Shown here: in pieces, positions 1 through 7,128 of the stretch
How positions within the stretch are numbered: the stretch's first letter is position 1
Layout of the letters: each line of letters begins with the position of its first letter
Assembly: GCA_011959105.1 (NCBI GenBank)
Contig: BLLU01000047.1
Coordinates: 1-45,002, forward strand
Source of the DNA: Lachnospiraceae bacterium
GTDB lineage: Bacteria > Bacillota > Clostridia > Lachnospirales > Lachnospiraceae
Length of the DNA stretch: 45,002 bases
Direction of reading: 5' to 3'
Notes under the pieces: model-generated
What the model saw: the letters and a program-made list of their open reading frames with translations, nothing else
Database searches by the model: none
Told to the model about the DNA's origin: nothing
Made by a program: the position numbers and the translations under genes

Positions 1-57
1 CGTTTCACTCCGTACATACATTCTTTCCAAATTCTGTATAAATGCTTTAAAACGGAA

Positions 58-95
58 TGAAACCAATTCAACCCCTTGCGTTTGAACTGGTTTCA
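58..95 (-). terminator. Hairpin downstream of the sigK 3' stub, probable terminator
   Basis: A 14-bp stem with one wobble (arms 58-71 and 82-95) lies just after the stop of the sigK stub in minus-strand direction. It is followed by a moderately U-rich stretch. It may be the original sigK terminator, left beside the stub. The U-tract is interrupted, so termination strength is uncertain. Confidence 0.5.
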
Positions 96-115
96 TGCCC
101 TGATCCGTTGCCTCT

Positions 116-193
116 CTATTTTTCTGCCGCCTGCTCCCTCTCAAACTTCTCCCGCAGTTTGTTAAGCGCTTTCTTTTCGATGCGGCTCACATA
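116..193 (-). pseudogene. 3'-end stub of a sigK-like sigma factor gene
   Basis: Read on the minus strand, this stretch encodes YVSRIEKKALNKLREKF followed by eight more residues (ending QAAEK) and a TAG stop. It matches the end of the intact SigK at 5170-5805 (region 4.2 recognition helix to C-terminus). Over 140-193 against 5179-5232, 47 of 54 bases are identical, including the last 17. Upstream of the Tyr codon the similarity stops abruptly, so the rest of the gene is absent here. It has no convincing start and is read as a truncated duplicate produced when DNA entered the 3' end of sigK. Which copy of the 3' end is ancestral cannot be told from one sequence. Confidence 0.75.
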
Positions 194-405
194 CTCTCCT
201 GGCTCCCGCTCCCCTGGTCTGACACAGTATTTCCTCCAAAAAAGGCATAATTATTCCCCTTTGCCGTTACTTATCCATGAAGTTATCTTTATGAAAAAAT
301 GCGATCCCATGCTTTTAAGACAGACCAGACAGTAGATTTCTCAGATTCTATTTCACATATACAAAATTCCCACTTCCTGCTATCCTGTATGTACAGCACA
401 TGATA
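194..405. other. Intergenic stretch between the sigK stub and the first accessory gene
   Basis: No gene could be supported here. A short open frame runs into the stub, and GGAGG-like motifs occur near 229-236 on the minus strand, but no coherent protein follows in any frame. It probably contains one end of the inserted block. Confidence 0.4.
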
Positions 406-1077
406 TCATAAAAGAGATGATACATCAACAATTTTGTATCTGGAACACAGCCAGTCCATAATTTCCTTTTCCGTTTCTTCTTTGACCATCTTTGCGACAC
501 ACACGCCTGCCCCCATATGATGCAAAGACTTATCCTTTATTCTCTTCTGCAAAGCGGTTCCGTGACATCGCGCCACTGATTTAATCATGGTATCCTCCGC
601 CTTGGAAACACAAAATTCAATTGTACCATGCGGCTTTTTATACTCAGACCATCTTCTTTCGTCAAGCTGTTCCGGCGGACAACCCAACAACGCCATATTC
701 CTTATAACCTCGTCGGCACTCGTAACCTGCAGCTGATTTCTATACTCAATGTAACTGCAATAAATGTTTTCATAGTCGGGAAAATGACCCATGGCCTCCT
801 GGCCAAATATGCCTACATACTCCTCATACAATGTCTTCTCAAAATCCTGACACCCTTTTTCGTTTTTTTCGCAGTCAATGTCTACAGACAAAAACCATAC
901 TTGCCCAAACTGCTCATATTGAATATGGTAAGGATGAACGCGGCAGACGAATGCCTCCGGAAATTGCCGAAAATTACCTTTTATTTTTCGGCTGCTGCCA
1001 TCCAAATCCAGACGATCGCAGATTGTCTGATAGGTCTCTTCTGAAAGATACTGCAACAAACTCATTTTACTGATCAT
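406..1077 (-). CDS. Hypothetical protein, accessory block
   Basis: A 223-aa soluble protein not assigned to a family. It has no signal peptide, no membrane segment and no recognised motif. It is rich in Cys, His, Tyr and Glu, with a Cys-containing middle (about residues 70-130) and a basic C-terminal third. The ATG at 1077 follows GAGGAG at a 6-7 base spacing, which supports this start. Its own sigma-A promoter (1150-1178) is nearly identical to the one before the ATPase gene. The A+T-rich composition matches its neighbours in the block and differs from sigK onward, consistent with acquired DNA. Existence of the gene is fairly sure; function is unknown. Confidence 0.65.
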   Translation of the reverse strand: MISKMSLLQYLSEETYQTICDRLDLDGSSRKIKGNFRQFPEAFVCRVHPYHIQYEQFGQVWFLSVDIDCEKNEKGCQDFEKTLYEEYVGIFGQEAMGHFPDYENIYCSYIEYRNQLQVTSADEVIRNMALLGCPPEQLDERRWSEYKKPHGTIEFCVSKAEDTMIKSVARCHGTALQKRIKDKSLHHMGAGVCVAKMVKEETEKEIMDWLCSRYKIVDVSSLL

Positions 1078-1384
1078 ATTTTTCTCCTCATCTGACAGCC
1101 TGTAGCTTTCCGGGCATTTCCATTTCTCCCGATCTCTTCAGCTGCCCTTATTATATATGCTCTCCGCTTAACATACAAGACAATTTAGAGATCGGGGGCA
1201 TTCTGCTTTCGCCGCAAAGCCGACTCCTTCTCCTGTTTCAGTAAATATTGTTGGAGCATATGCAGTCTTTCCCGTCAGAATGTGCAGATGCCATCAGGAG
1301 CAATCCCAAATACACAGCAATTTTTGCTCAATAACTGCTGCGGCTTCCATAATATACCGCAGATCGCTTTCCGGCAGCTGCGCG
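1078..1384. other. Intergenic region with gene remnants and a promoter
   Basis: Besides the promoter at 1150-1178, the minus strand shows short open frames in different registers. One contains QLPESDLRYIMEAAAVIEQ and another a 24-residue Lys/Glu-rich stretch beginning MLQQYLLKQEKE. Neither has a convincing start or length. They look like decayed remains of a small gene that lay between the ATPase gene and the 406-1077 gene. Confidence 0.35.
1150..1178 (-). promoter_or_regulatory. Sigma-A promoter of the 406-1077 gene
   Basis: On the minus strand, TTGTAT, 17 bases, TATAAT, about 75 bases before the start at 1077. The hexamers and much of the spacer and flanks are repeated before the ATPase gene (3157-3185). 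Confidence 0.75.
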
Positions 1385-3079
1385 TCACATTAGACCTTTT
1401 ATCAAAACGTCTTTACCCTGGAACGCAAAGCCGTATTTTCGGATTCGCGCACCGGGAATTCCTCTGTTTCTCAAAGCCGACTCATACTGTTTTCTTTCAA
1501 TCTGATGTAATGCCGCATCCGCTGTATCTTCTAAGGTTATTTCCTCCTGCGAATCGTTGACCTTAAATTCCATAATCACGGCATTATCCGTTTCATTCTT
1601 CGGCTCTAACATCACATCATATCTTCCAAAACCACTTTCCCGGTTGGAAGTAATGACATAGCGGTCAGCCAACTCCACAGCCAGTCCCAGCACAAAGCCG
1701 TGATAAAACCGTTCCGGCTGCGTCTCCATAGAAGGATTTTTTCCGCTGTCAAAATAACTGAATGTGGCCAAAGCCACCCGATTCATATAAGCGTTCATGG
1801 ACTTTATATCATCCTGCAAAAGCGCTCGGATAAAGCCGTTATAAACTGTCCCTGTACCGGAGAACCATTTCTTTATCATTTTTCGAAACATGATCTGTAC
1901 TTCCTTATTTGTCAGCGCCAGTTCGTACAGGTCTGCTCCCGTATACTCATTTAATGCATAACTCTCCACTTTCAGATATCCGCTGGTCAGAAACAGACTC
2001 CAAATTGCATTCTCATCCACATCCAGTTGGTCAAAAATAATCTGTTCATCGATCTCTTTGTGTAGATGTTCCCCCTTCAGCAGGTTCTCCATAGAAATCT
2101 TTATCTCTGCGCTTCCCTCCCGAATCAGCTTATCCACCAGACCATTACTGCTGGTATTAGCCCAATAGGTGGCAAGTCTTCCAGTTTTCAAATAGTTTAT
2201 GATAGACCATGGATTATATATATCTTTACATTTTCCAAAGGTAAAACCATCATACCATTTTTTTACTTCCGTGCGCTTATCCTGCATACTATACTCGTCC
2301 AGTGCAGCAAATACCTCTTTTTCTGTAAAGCCAAAGCAGTCCGCATACATCTCCGATGTCGATGTCACTACTGTCAAATGATTCAGATCAGAGAAAATAG
2401 ACTCCTTACTGACTCTTGTAATCCCCGTCATAAGCGCCCGTTCCAAATAGGAATTCGTCTTGAACGTGGAGTTGAACAGTCCCCTTATGAGTTCCACCAT
2501 TTCCTGCCAGTAGCCATACATCCAAGCCTCCTGAAGAGGTGTGTCATATTCGTCCAGCAGGATAATAACTTTTTTCCCATAGTAGCGATACAGAAATTCG
2601 GACAGCGTACCCAGAGAAGAAATAGCAGAATAGTCATCCATATTTGCAGAAATACTTTTTATAAACTCCCTTTCTTTTTCATTTAAGCAATCTACTTTTA
2701 AAAGAAATTCATATCGGTTATACAATTTTTCTATCAGATAAAACAAACTTTTTTTTGCCTCAGAAAAAGAAGAAGTTTTTATCCCTGCAAAGCTTAAAAA
2801 GATTACCGGCCAGGTGCCTTGAAGATCACGATATTTCCCTTCCTTCCATATGGATAATCCTTCAAAAACCTTTCCTTTCCCTGCATATTCCACAGAGAGA
2901 AATCTCTCCAACATATTCATATTCAGAGTTTTCCCGAATCTGCGTGGACGGGTGATCAGCGTCACATCATCTCTGTTTTCCCACCACTGCCTGATAAAAT
3001 CTGTTTTATCAATGTAAAAACTATTCTCCATTATTAACTTCTCAAAATTTTGAATACCAATCCCAACGGTCCTTGCCAT
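1385..3079 (-). CDS. AAA-ATPase-like protein with C-terminal PD-(D/E)XK nuclease-like domain
   Basis: 564 aa from the ATG at 3079 (MARTVGIGIQNF, the usual opening of this family, behind GGGGGC). A start 15 bases upstream is possible but has a poorer ribosome site. The N-terminal AAA-ATPase-like domain has a Walker A-type RPRRFGKT (44-51) and a Walker B VIILLDEYD (171-179). The C-terminal part (about 483-564) has the D488...E504-F-K506 pattern of a PD-(D/E)XK nuclease fold and ends with the typical KYGFAF. Members are multicopy in gut Clostridia and Bacteroidetes and no biological role is settled; links to mobile DNA or defence are only suspected. The length is full for the family and no frameshift was seen. 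Confidence 0.85.
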   Translation of the reverse strand: MARTVGIGIQNFEKLIMENSFYIDKTDFIRQWWENRDDVTLITRPRRFGKTLNMNMLERFLSVEYAGKGKVFEGLSIWKEGKYRDLQGTWPVIFLSFAGIKTSSFSEAKKSLFYLIEKLYNRYEFLLKVDCLNEKEREFIKSISANMDDYSAISSLGTLSEFLYRYYGKKVIILLDEYDTPLQEAWMYGYWQEMVELIRGLFNSTFKTNSYLERALMTGITRVSKESIFSDLNHLTVVTSTSEMYADCFGFTEKEVFAALDEYSMQDKRTEVKKWYDGFTFGKCKDIYNPWSIINYLKTGRLATYWANTSSNGLVDKLIREGSAEIKISMENLLKGEHLHKEIDEQIIFDQLDVDENAIWSLFLTSGYLKVESYALNEYTGADLYELALTNKEVQIMFRKMIKKWFSGTGTVYNGFIRALLQDDIKSMNAYMNRVALATFSYFDSGKNPSMETQPERFYHGFVLGLAVELADRYVITSNRESGFGRYDVMLEPKNETDNAVIMEFKVNDSQEEITLEDTADAALHQIERKQYESALRNRGIPGARIRKYGFAFQGKDVLIKGLM

Positions 3080-3156
3080 GATAATTGCCCCCATGCACTG
3101 CTCATAAGAGATTCTTTCGATAGCCTACAGTTCATATACTAACTATACATGCCCCT

Positions 3157-3185
3157 ATTATATATGCTTTCCACATAACATACAA
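3157..3185 (-). promoter_or_regulatory. Sigma-A promoter of the AAA-ATPase-like gene
   Basis: On the minus strand, TTGTAT, 17 bases, TATAAT, about 78 bases before the ATG at 3079. It is a near copy of the promoter at 1150-1178. Confidence 0.75.
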
Positions 3186-3218
3186 GACAATCATCAAAAC
3201 CCTTTTGAACCTTCGATG

Positions 3219-3468
3219 CTAATCCTGTACGTAAAATTCCATCACATGATAGCAGTGAAGGAATTCTGTATCAGCATTCTCAAAATCTTCGGAAAACGTG
3301 TTTAAGCTGCCTGTCAGATTTACAGCCAAACCGGTAAATGTCAAATACGCATCATAACATTCTGACAACAATTCATGGGCGGATTTATGCTCTTCAGGTG
3401 GATTTTCCAGTTTTTCTTGCCCTATCTGAAATCTGCCCTCTGCAATTGGGGCATTCTATGGTAGCCAT
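3219..3468 (-). pseudogene. Frameshifted small zinc-ribbon-like gene
   Basis: The ATG at 3468 follows TGGAGG at 8 bases and opens MATIECPNCRGQISDRARK, then meets a stop after 24 codons. In the next register the frame continues (LENPPEEHKSAHELL...) to a TAG at 3219-3221. Removing one A from the A5 run (T5 at 3411-3415 on the plus strand) joins both parts into a coherent 82-aa protein: one CPNC knuckle followed by an acidic helical region. It is therefore a recently broken gene or a one-base sequence error. Function is unknown. It lies 43 bases downstream of the stop of the repaired XRE/ankyrin-like frame and may be in the same transcript. Confidence 0.6.
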
Positions 3469-3511
3469 ATTGCATACCTCCATAGTATATTTTCACGCAT
3501 ATTGCTGTCGT

Positions 3512-3641
3512 TCAAAAACTTTTTTCGCGGATTTTGCCATACCAGTCATTTACTTGCTGGATCAGACGATTTATCTCTTTTTTACTTGAATATCCATTTA
3601 CGTGAATAACATTGGTAATCAATCCATCGCGTATCCCCCCC
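3512..3641 (-). pseudogene. Out-of-frame 3' end of the XRE/ankyrin-like gene
   Basis: From the G7 run to the TGA at 3512-3514, the alternative register reads GIRDGLITNVIHVNGYSSKK followed by EINRLIQQVNDWYGKIREKSF. This looks like real protein, unlike the 20 residues of the as-read frame. It would be restored by a one-base deletion in the run. Confidence 0.6.
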
Positions 3642-4883
3642 GTCTCTATAAAGTATTATATTACCATTTTCATAAAAACGGGCTTCTTTCATTATACTGT
3701 TTATCGTACTATCTACACAGGATTTTACATATTCTTCTTCATCCCTTATCTTGTGCAATACTCCTGCTGCATCTCGAAACTGATTCAAATCTTTATAATA
3801 TTCGGTGTAGTATTTTGTTGAACTACTTTTCAATTCTACCAATTTCTTATACACATCCTGATTATGCTTTAATGATACTTTCAATACTTTTTCCAGGTAC
3901 GGACTGTTTTTCTCTATAAGGCAGTCTATCAGATTCATCATATATGGAAATACAAAGATATTTACCGTTCCACAACTATCCTTTATCTCAAATTCTTCTG
4001 TAAAATAATTCAATATCTCCTCTCCGGACTTTGCAACCTGCTTAACCATATCCTCATTGTAATAGCTGTCACAGTCTGCAGAACGATACGCTAAATAGGA
4101 TACCTCGTATAATGATGGAATTTCTCTGGCTCGAAGTTGACGCAACATCTCGACTTCACCGTGTTCCAGTGCCAAACAAATCATTCGCATTCTCATATCA
4201 ACACTTCCTGACAGCTTATACTGCAAAGTATCCAGTTCAAGAGATCGTCTACTCCCATTACCCCTATTATCTCCAGAATAGAAAACCTGCCAGCATGATA
4301 TATTTCTCTCCTCCCACTGCCTGCGCTCAATACTTGTACCGCCTCCAAAAGTCAGCATCCATCGCTCGCTTGCATTGTATTGAGAATCTGCGACATGAAT
4401 GGCTACGGGATCATCTACGAACCAGATATACTTTTTTTCTATCAAATACTTTAAAAAATCAAAATTTTTAAACTCTATCGCATAATCGATAACTGATTTC
4501 CCATATTCATCAAGATTCAGAATCAGCTTGTCCTCCCTGTGGACATACTCTTCCCAAAGCTTTTCATCCTTTGAAAAAGCTATGTTGTAGTTTGTCAAAT
4601 GATTTCCTGTCGGTGCGGAACACTCTCCTGCACTTATAATATCCTCACAGGTTACGCCCAGAAGAGTCGTAAATATAGGGAAATCCTCCAGCTGAACCGC
4701 TCTCTTTCCTTGAACAATCTGAGAAATCCTGTTAGTCATCCTCTTGATTTGCACATCATCCGGCACGGCATTATCATACGCCTTGAGGCACGCTATACAA
4801 AACTGCCGCTGAGAACTGAATCTCTCACGGATTAGCCTTGACAGATATTTCCCTATTTCCGCATTTGTTTTGGTCTTATACAT
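3582..4883 (-). CDS. XRE-like/ankyrin-like protein, 3' end frameshifted at a G7 run
   Basis: 433 aa as read from the ATG at 4883, which follows AGGAAG; the open frame reaches further upstream but lacks a ribosome site there. Residues 5-90 resemble a helix-turn-helix of the XRE type (NRISQIVQGK... then LLGVTCEDI). Residues 125-165 resemble an ankyrin-type pair (LDEYGKSVIDYAIEFKNF), and the rest is helical and unassigned. The last 20 or so codons are out of frame. Dropping one G from the seven at 3635-3641 lets the frame run to a TGA at 3512 and gives a 456-aa protein ending in a coherent helical tail (EINRLIQQVNDWYGKIREK). So it is either a recent indel, a slippage-variable tract, or a sequencing error. 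A regulatory or toxin-like role is possible but unproven. Confidence 0.65.
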   Translation of the reverse strand: MYKTKTNAEIGKYLSRLIRERFSSQRQFCIACLKAYDNAVPDDVQIKRMTNRISQIVQGKRAVQLEDFPIFTTLLGVTCEDIISAGECSAPTGNHLTNYNIAFSKDEKLWEEYVHREDKLILNLDEYGKSVIDYAIEFKNFDFLKYLIEKKYIWFVDDPVAIHVADSQYNASERWMLTFGGGTSIERRQWEERNISCWQVFYSGDNRGNGSRRSLELDTLQYKLSGSVDMRMRMICLALEHGEVEMLRQLRAREIPSLYEVSYLAYRSADCDSYYNEDMVKQVAKSGEEILNYFTEEFEIKDSCGTVNIFVFPYMMNLIDCLIEKNSPYLEKVLKVSLKHNQDVYKKLVELKSSSTKYYTEYYKDLNQFRDAAGVLHKIRDEEEYVKSCVDSTINSIMKEARFYENGNIILYRDGGDTRWIDYQCYSRKWIFK

Positions 4884-5169
4884 TTTATCCACTTCCTTTC
4901 TGTTAATCATTTTACAATACCGGCCCTCCGGTGCCCATCCCCCTATGTGCATATGCAAAACCCATATGAAGTCTCTGCAAAAATTGCAATATACACATTT
5001 TGCATACATCTCATTTTTTAGTTATCAATATGAAACCAACTTATTTATTCCATTTTACAAAACATTTTCGTTAAATACAATGCCACAGATAAAAAGAGGA
5101 TAGAACCCGTTAAGCTACCTTATAACTCAACTGACTCTATCCCTTTCTGGACATTATTTACTTTCGCCC
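4884..5169. other. Intergenic region between intact sigK and the accessory block
   Basis: Holds the promoter at 5052-5080 and a leader of about 160 bases. A weak inverted repeat (GGATAG near 5098 and CTATCC near 5137) with a long loop is too poor to call a sigK terminator. No gene was seen. Confidence 0.45.
5052..5080 (-). promoter_or_regulatory. Sigma-A promoter of the XRE/ankyrin-like gene
   Basis: TTGTAT, 17 bases, TAAAAT on the minus strand, about 170 bases before the start at 4883. It has the same -35 hexamer as the other two accessory-block promoters. Confidence 0.65.
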
Positions 5170-5805
5170 TCACCCCTGCTCAAACTTCTCCCGTAGTTTC
5201 CCCAGCGCCTTCTTCTCGATGCGGCTCACATAACTCCGTGAGATCCCCAGCCTCTCACCGATCTCACTCTGGGTCAGCTCCCTGTTCCCCCACAGTCCAT
5301 ACCGCAGTAATAGAATTTCCCGCTCCCTTTCTGTGAGTTCCTGCCGCATCAGCGTCATAAGCCTTTGGACATTCCCCCGATATTCCAGGGCCTCCACCAC
5401 ATCCTGCTGCTCCTGTTCAATCACGTCCATCAGGTGAATCTCGTTCCCCTCTTTGTCCTGTCCGATGGGTTCGAAAAGGGATACCTCCCTGGAAGTCTTT
5501 TTTTTGCTGCGCAGCAGCATCAAAAGTTCATTGTCAATACATCTGCAGGCATAAGTGGCCAGCCTGCCCTTGCCTGCATCAAAAGTATCTATGGCCTTGA
5601 TCAGGCCGATACAGCCGATAGAGATCATATCTTCCATATCTTCATCCACGTTCTGGTATTTTTTGGCCACATGAGCCACCAGGCGCAGATTGCGCTCTAT
5701 TAAGGTGTCCTTGGCTGCCCGGGCCTGGTCGGCATCTCCTTCCCTGAGCAGGCGGACATAGTGAGCTTCTTCTCCAGAGGTTAAGGGCTTTTGAAAGGTC
5801 TTCAA
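5170..5805 (-). CDS. sigK: Sporulation sigma factor SigK (mother cell, late), without pro-sequence
   Basis: 211 aa, an RNA polymerase sigma-70 family factor closest to SigK, which directs late mother-cell transcription during sporulation (coat, cortex, mother-cell lysis). Region 2 spans about residues 30-100 (IERNLRLVAHVAKKY, DMISIGCIGLIKAIDTF) and region 4 about 155-205 (ELTEREREILLLRYG, HTH GERLGISRSYVSRIEKKAL). The start is TTG at 5805 behind GGAGG at 6 bases; an in-frame TAG lies only 12-13 codons upstream. The protein therefore begins where mature SigK begins (KPLTSGEE) and lacks the roughly 20-residue inhibitory pro-sequence of Bacillus pro-SigK. C. difficile SigK also lacks it. The gene is intact, but its 3' end is duplicated at 116-193, 5 kb downstream. 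Confidence 0.9.
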   Translation of the reverse strand: MKTFQKPLTSGEEAHYVRLLREGDADQARAAKDTLIERNLRLVAHVAKKYQNVDEDMEDMISIGCIGLIKAIDTFDAGKGRLATYACRCIDNELLMLLRSKKKTSREVSLFEPIGQDKEGNEIHLMDVIEQEQQDVVEALEYRGNVQRLMTLMRQELTEREREILLLRYGLWGNRELTQSEIGERLGISRSYVSRIEKKALGKLREKFEQG

Positions 5806-5876
5806 TCGTAGCCTCCACAGGATACTCTTACCTCTAGTCTATGTGATTAGGACATTTTGCGTGCCTTTCCTACTTT

Positions 5877-7052
5877 TTAAATGGATGGCCCGGATTCCAA
5901 AGGCTTCGGTTCCAGAAAATCCGCCATTACATAATTGGCCAGGTCCAGCCCTTTTGGGGTCAGGCATAAGGTTCTGCCCGCCTCCCCCTCCCGGTAAACC
6001 AGCAGTCCCCGGGCCACATGTTTCCTGATTACATCCCCATAAATCTGTTCCAGCCCACAGTGGAATATCTCATAAAATCTCTCCGCCTCGATGCCCGCCG
6101 TCAGCCGAAGGCCCAGAAACATATATTCCTCCATCTGCTCCGCCACGCTCAGACGCTGTTCCAGCTCCCGCTGCCCCAGAGGATCCCCCAGATACGCCTG
6201 CAAATCCGCTCCGTTTTGAAACCTTATGTTTTCCACCAGAGAAGCTGCCCCAACGCCAAAGCCCAGATAGTTTTCCCGGGTCCAATACCCCAGATTATGG
6301 CGGCACTCACAACCCTCTTTTGCATAGTTGGAGATCTCGTAGCGCCCATAGCCATACGCCCGCAAAACCTGCTCTGTCAGCCCATACAAAGCCCGCTCCG
6401 TCTCCTCGTCCGGCAGTTCCAGACTTCCGGCCTCAAACCGTCTGGCAAAATCCGTTCCCTCCTCCAGAATCAAACTGTAGGCGGAGATATGTTCCGGGGC
6501 AGGCACAAGCTGCGCCACCCTTCTCAAGGTGGCCTGGTAAGAGGCGGAAGTCTGCCCTGGCAAACCACTCATCAGATCCACATTGATATGGGAAAAGCCT
6601 GCTGCCACCGCCCCCTCATAGGCTTCCAGAAACTGCCCCCAGGTGTGGACCCTTCCCAAAGTCTTCAATTCCCCGTCCCAGGAGGATTGCAGTCCCAGGC
6701 TCAGACGGTTGACCCCCGCCTTATAATACCCTGTCAGCGATTTGCGATCCACCGTACCCGGGTTGGCCTCCAGAGTGGTTTCCGCCCCGGGCAGCACCCG
6801 ATAACAGCGCCGTAAAGTCTCCAGAATCCGCCCGATCCCCTCCGGCCCCAGCAAACTGGGAGTACCCCCGCCAATAAAGACAGTGACCACCTGGAAATCC
6901 TCATATGCCTGCGCCCGGCCCTCCATTTCCCGCTCCAGAGCCTCTATATATTTTACCTGCGTATCCTGTCCTGCAGGAGCGGACAAAAAGTCACAATACC
7001 CGCATTTGCGCACGCAGAAAGGAATATGAATGTATATTTCTATATTTTTCAC
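5877..7052 (-). CDS. hemW: HemW-like radical SAM protein (heme chaperone family)
   Basis: 391 aa, full length for HemW. It belongs to the radical SAM family long annotated as oxygen-independent coproporphyrinogen III oxidase-like; HemW proteins bind heme and deliver it rather than oxidise coproporphyrinogen. The 4Fe-4S motif CVRKCGYC lies at about residues 13-20, followed by the SAM-binding FIGGGTPSLL and a C-terminal HNLGYW motif typical of HemW. The start is GTG at 7052 behind GAGG. It lies 76 bases downstream of lepA and 71 bases before sigK, so it is likely co-transcribed with lepA. The lepA-hemW pairing is common in Firmicutes. Confidence 0.88.
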   Translation of the reverse strand: MKNIEIYIHIPFCVRKCGYCDFLSAPAGQDTQVKYIEALEREMEGRAQAYEDFQVVTVFIGGGTPSLLGPEGIGRILETLRRCYRVLPGAETTLEANPGTVDRKSLTGYYKAGVNRLSLGLQSSWDGELKTLGRVHTWGQFLEAYEGAVAAGFSHINVDLMSGLPGQTSASYQATLRRVAQLVPAPEHISAYSLILEEGTDFARRFEAGSLELPDEETERALYGLTEQVLRAYGYGRYEISNYAKEGCECRHNLGYWTRENYLGFGVGAASLVENIRFQNGADLQAYLGDPLGQRELEQRLSVAEQMEEYMFLGLRLTAGIEAERFYEIFHCGLEQIYGDVIRKHVARGLLVYREGEAGRTLCLTPKGLDLANYVMADFLEPKPLESGPSI

Positions 7053-7128
7053 TCAGCCTCACTCACCTACTTAAGTTTTGCCTGTCCTCTGCAAATCATC
7101 TCCCTCTGACACCGCTATCTGCATACTG

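Noticed and set aside
5098..5142. Terminator after intact sigK
   Set aside because: The stem is only 6-7 bp with a loop of about 30 bases and no T-run.
5806..5876. Possible sigma-E promoter before sigK (CATAGACT)
   Set aside because: The -10 box is close, but no acceptable -35 box is found at 14-15 bases.
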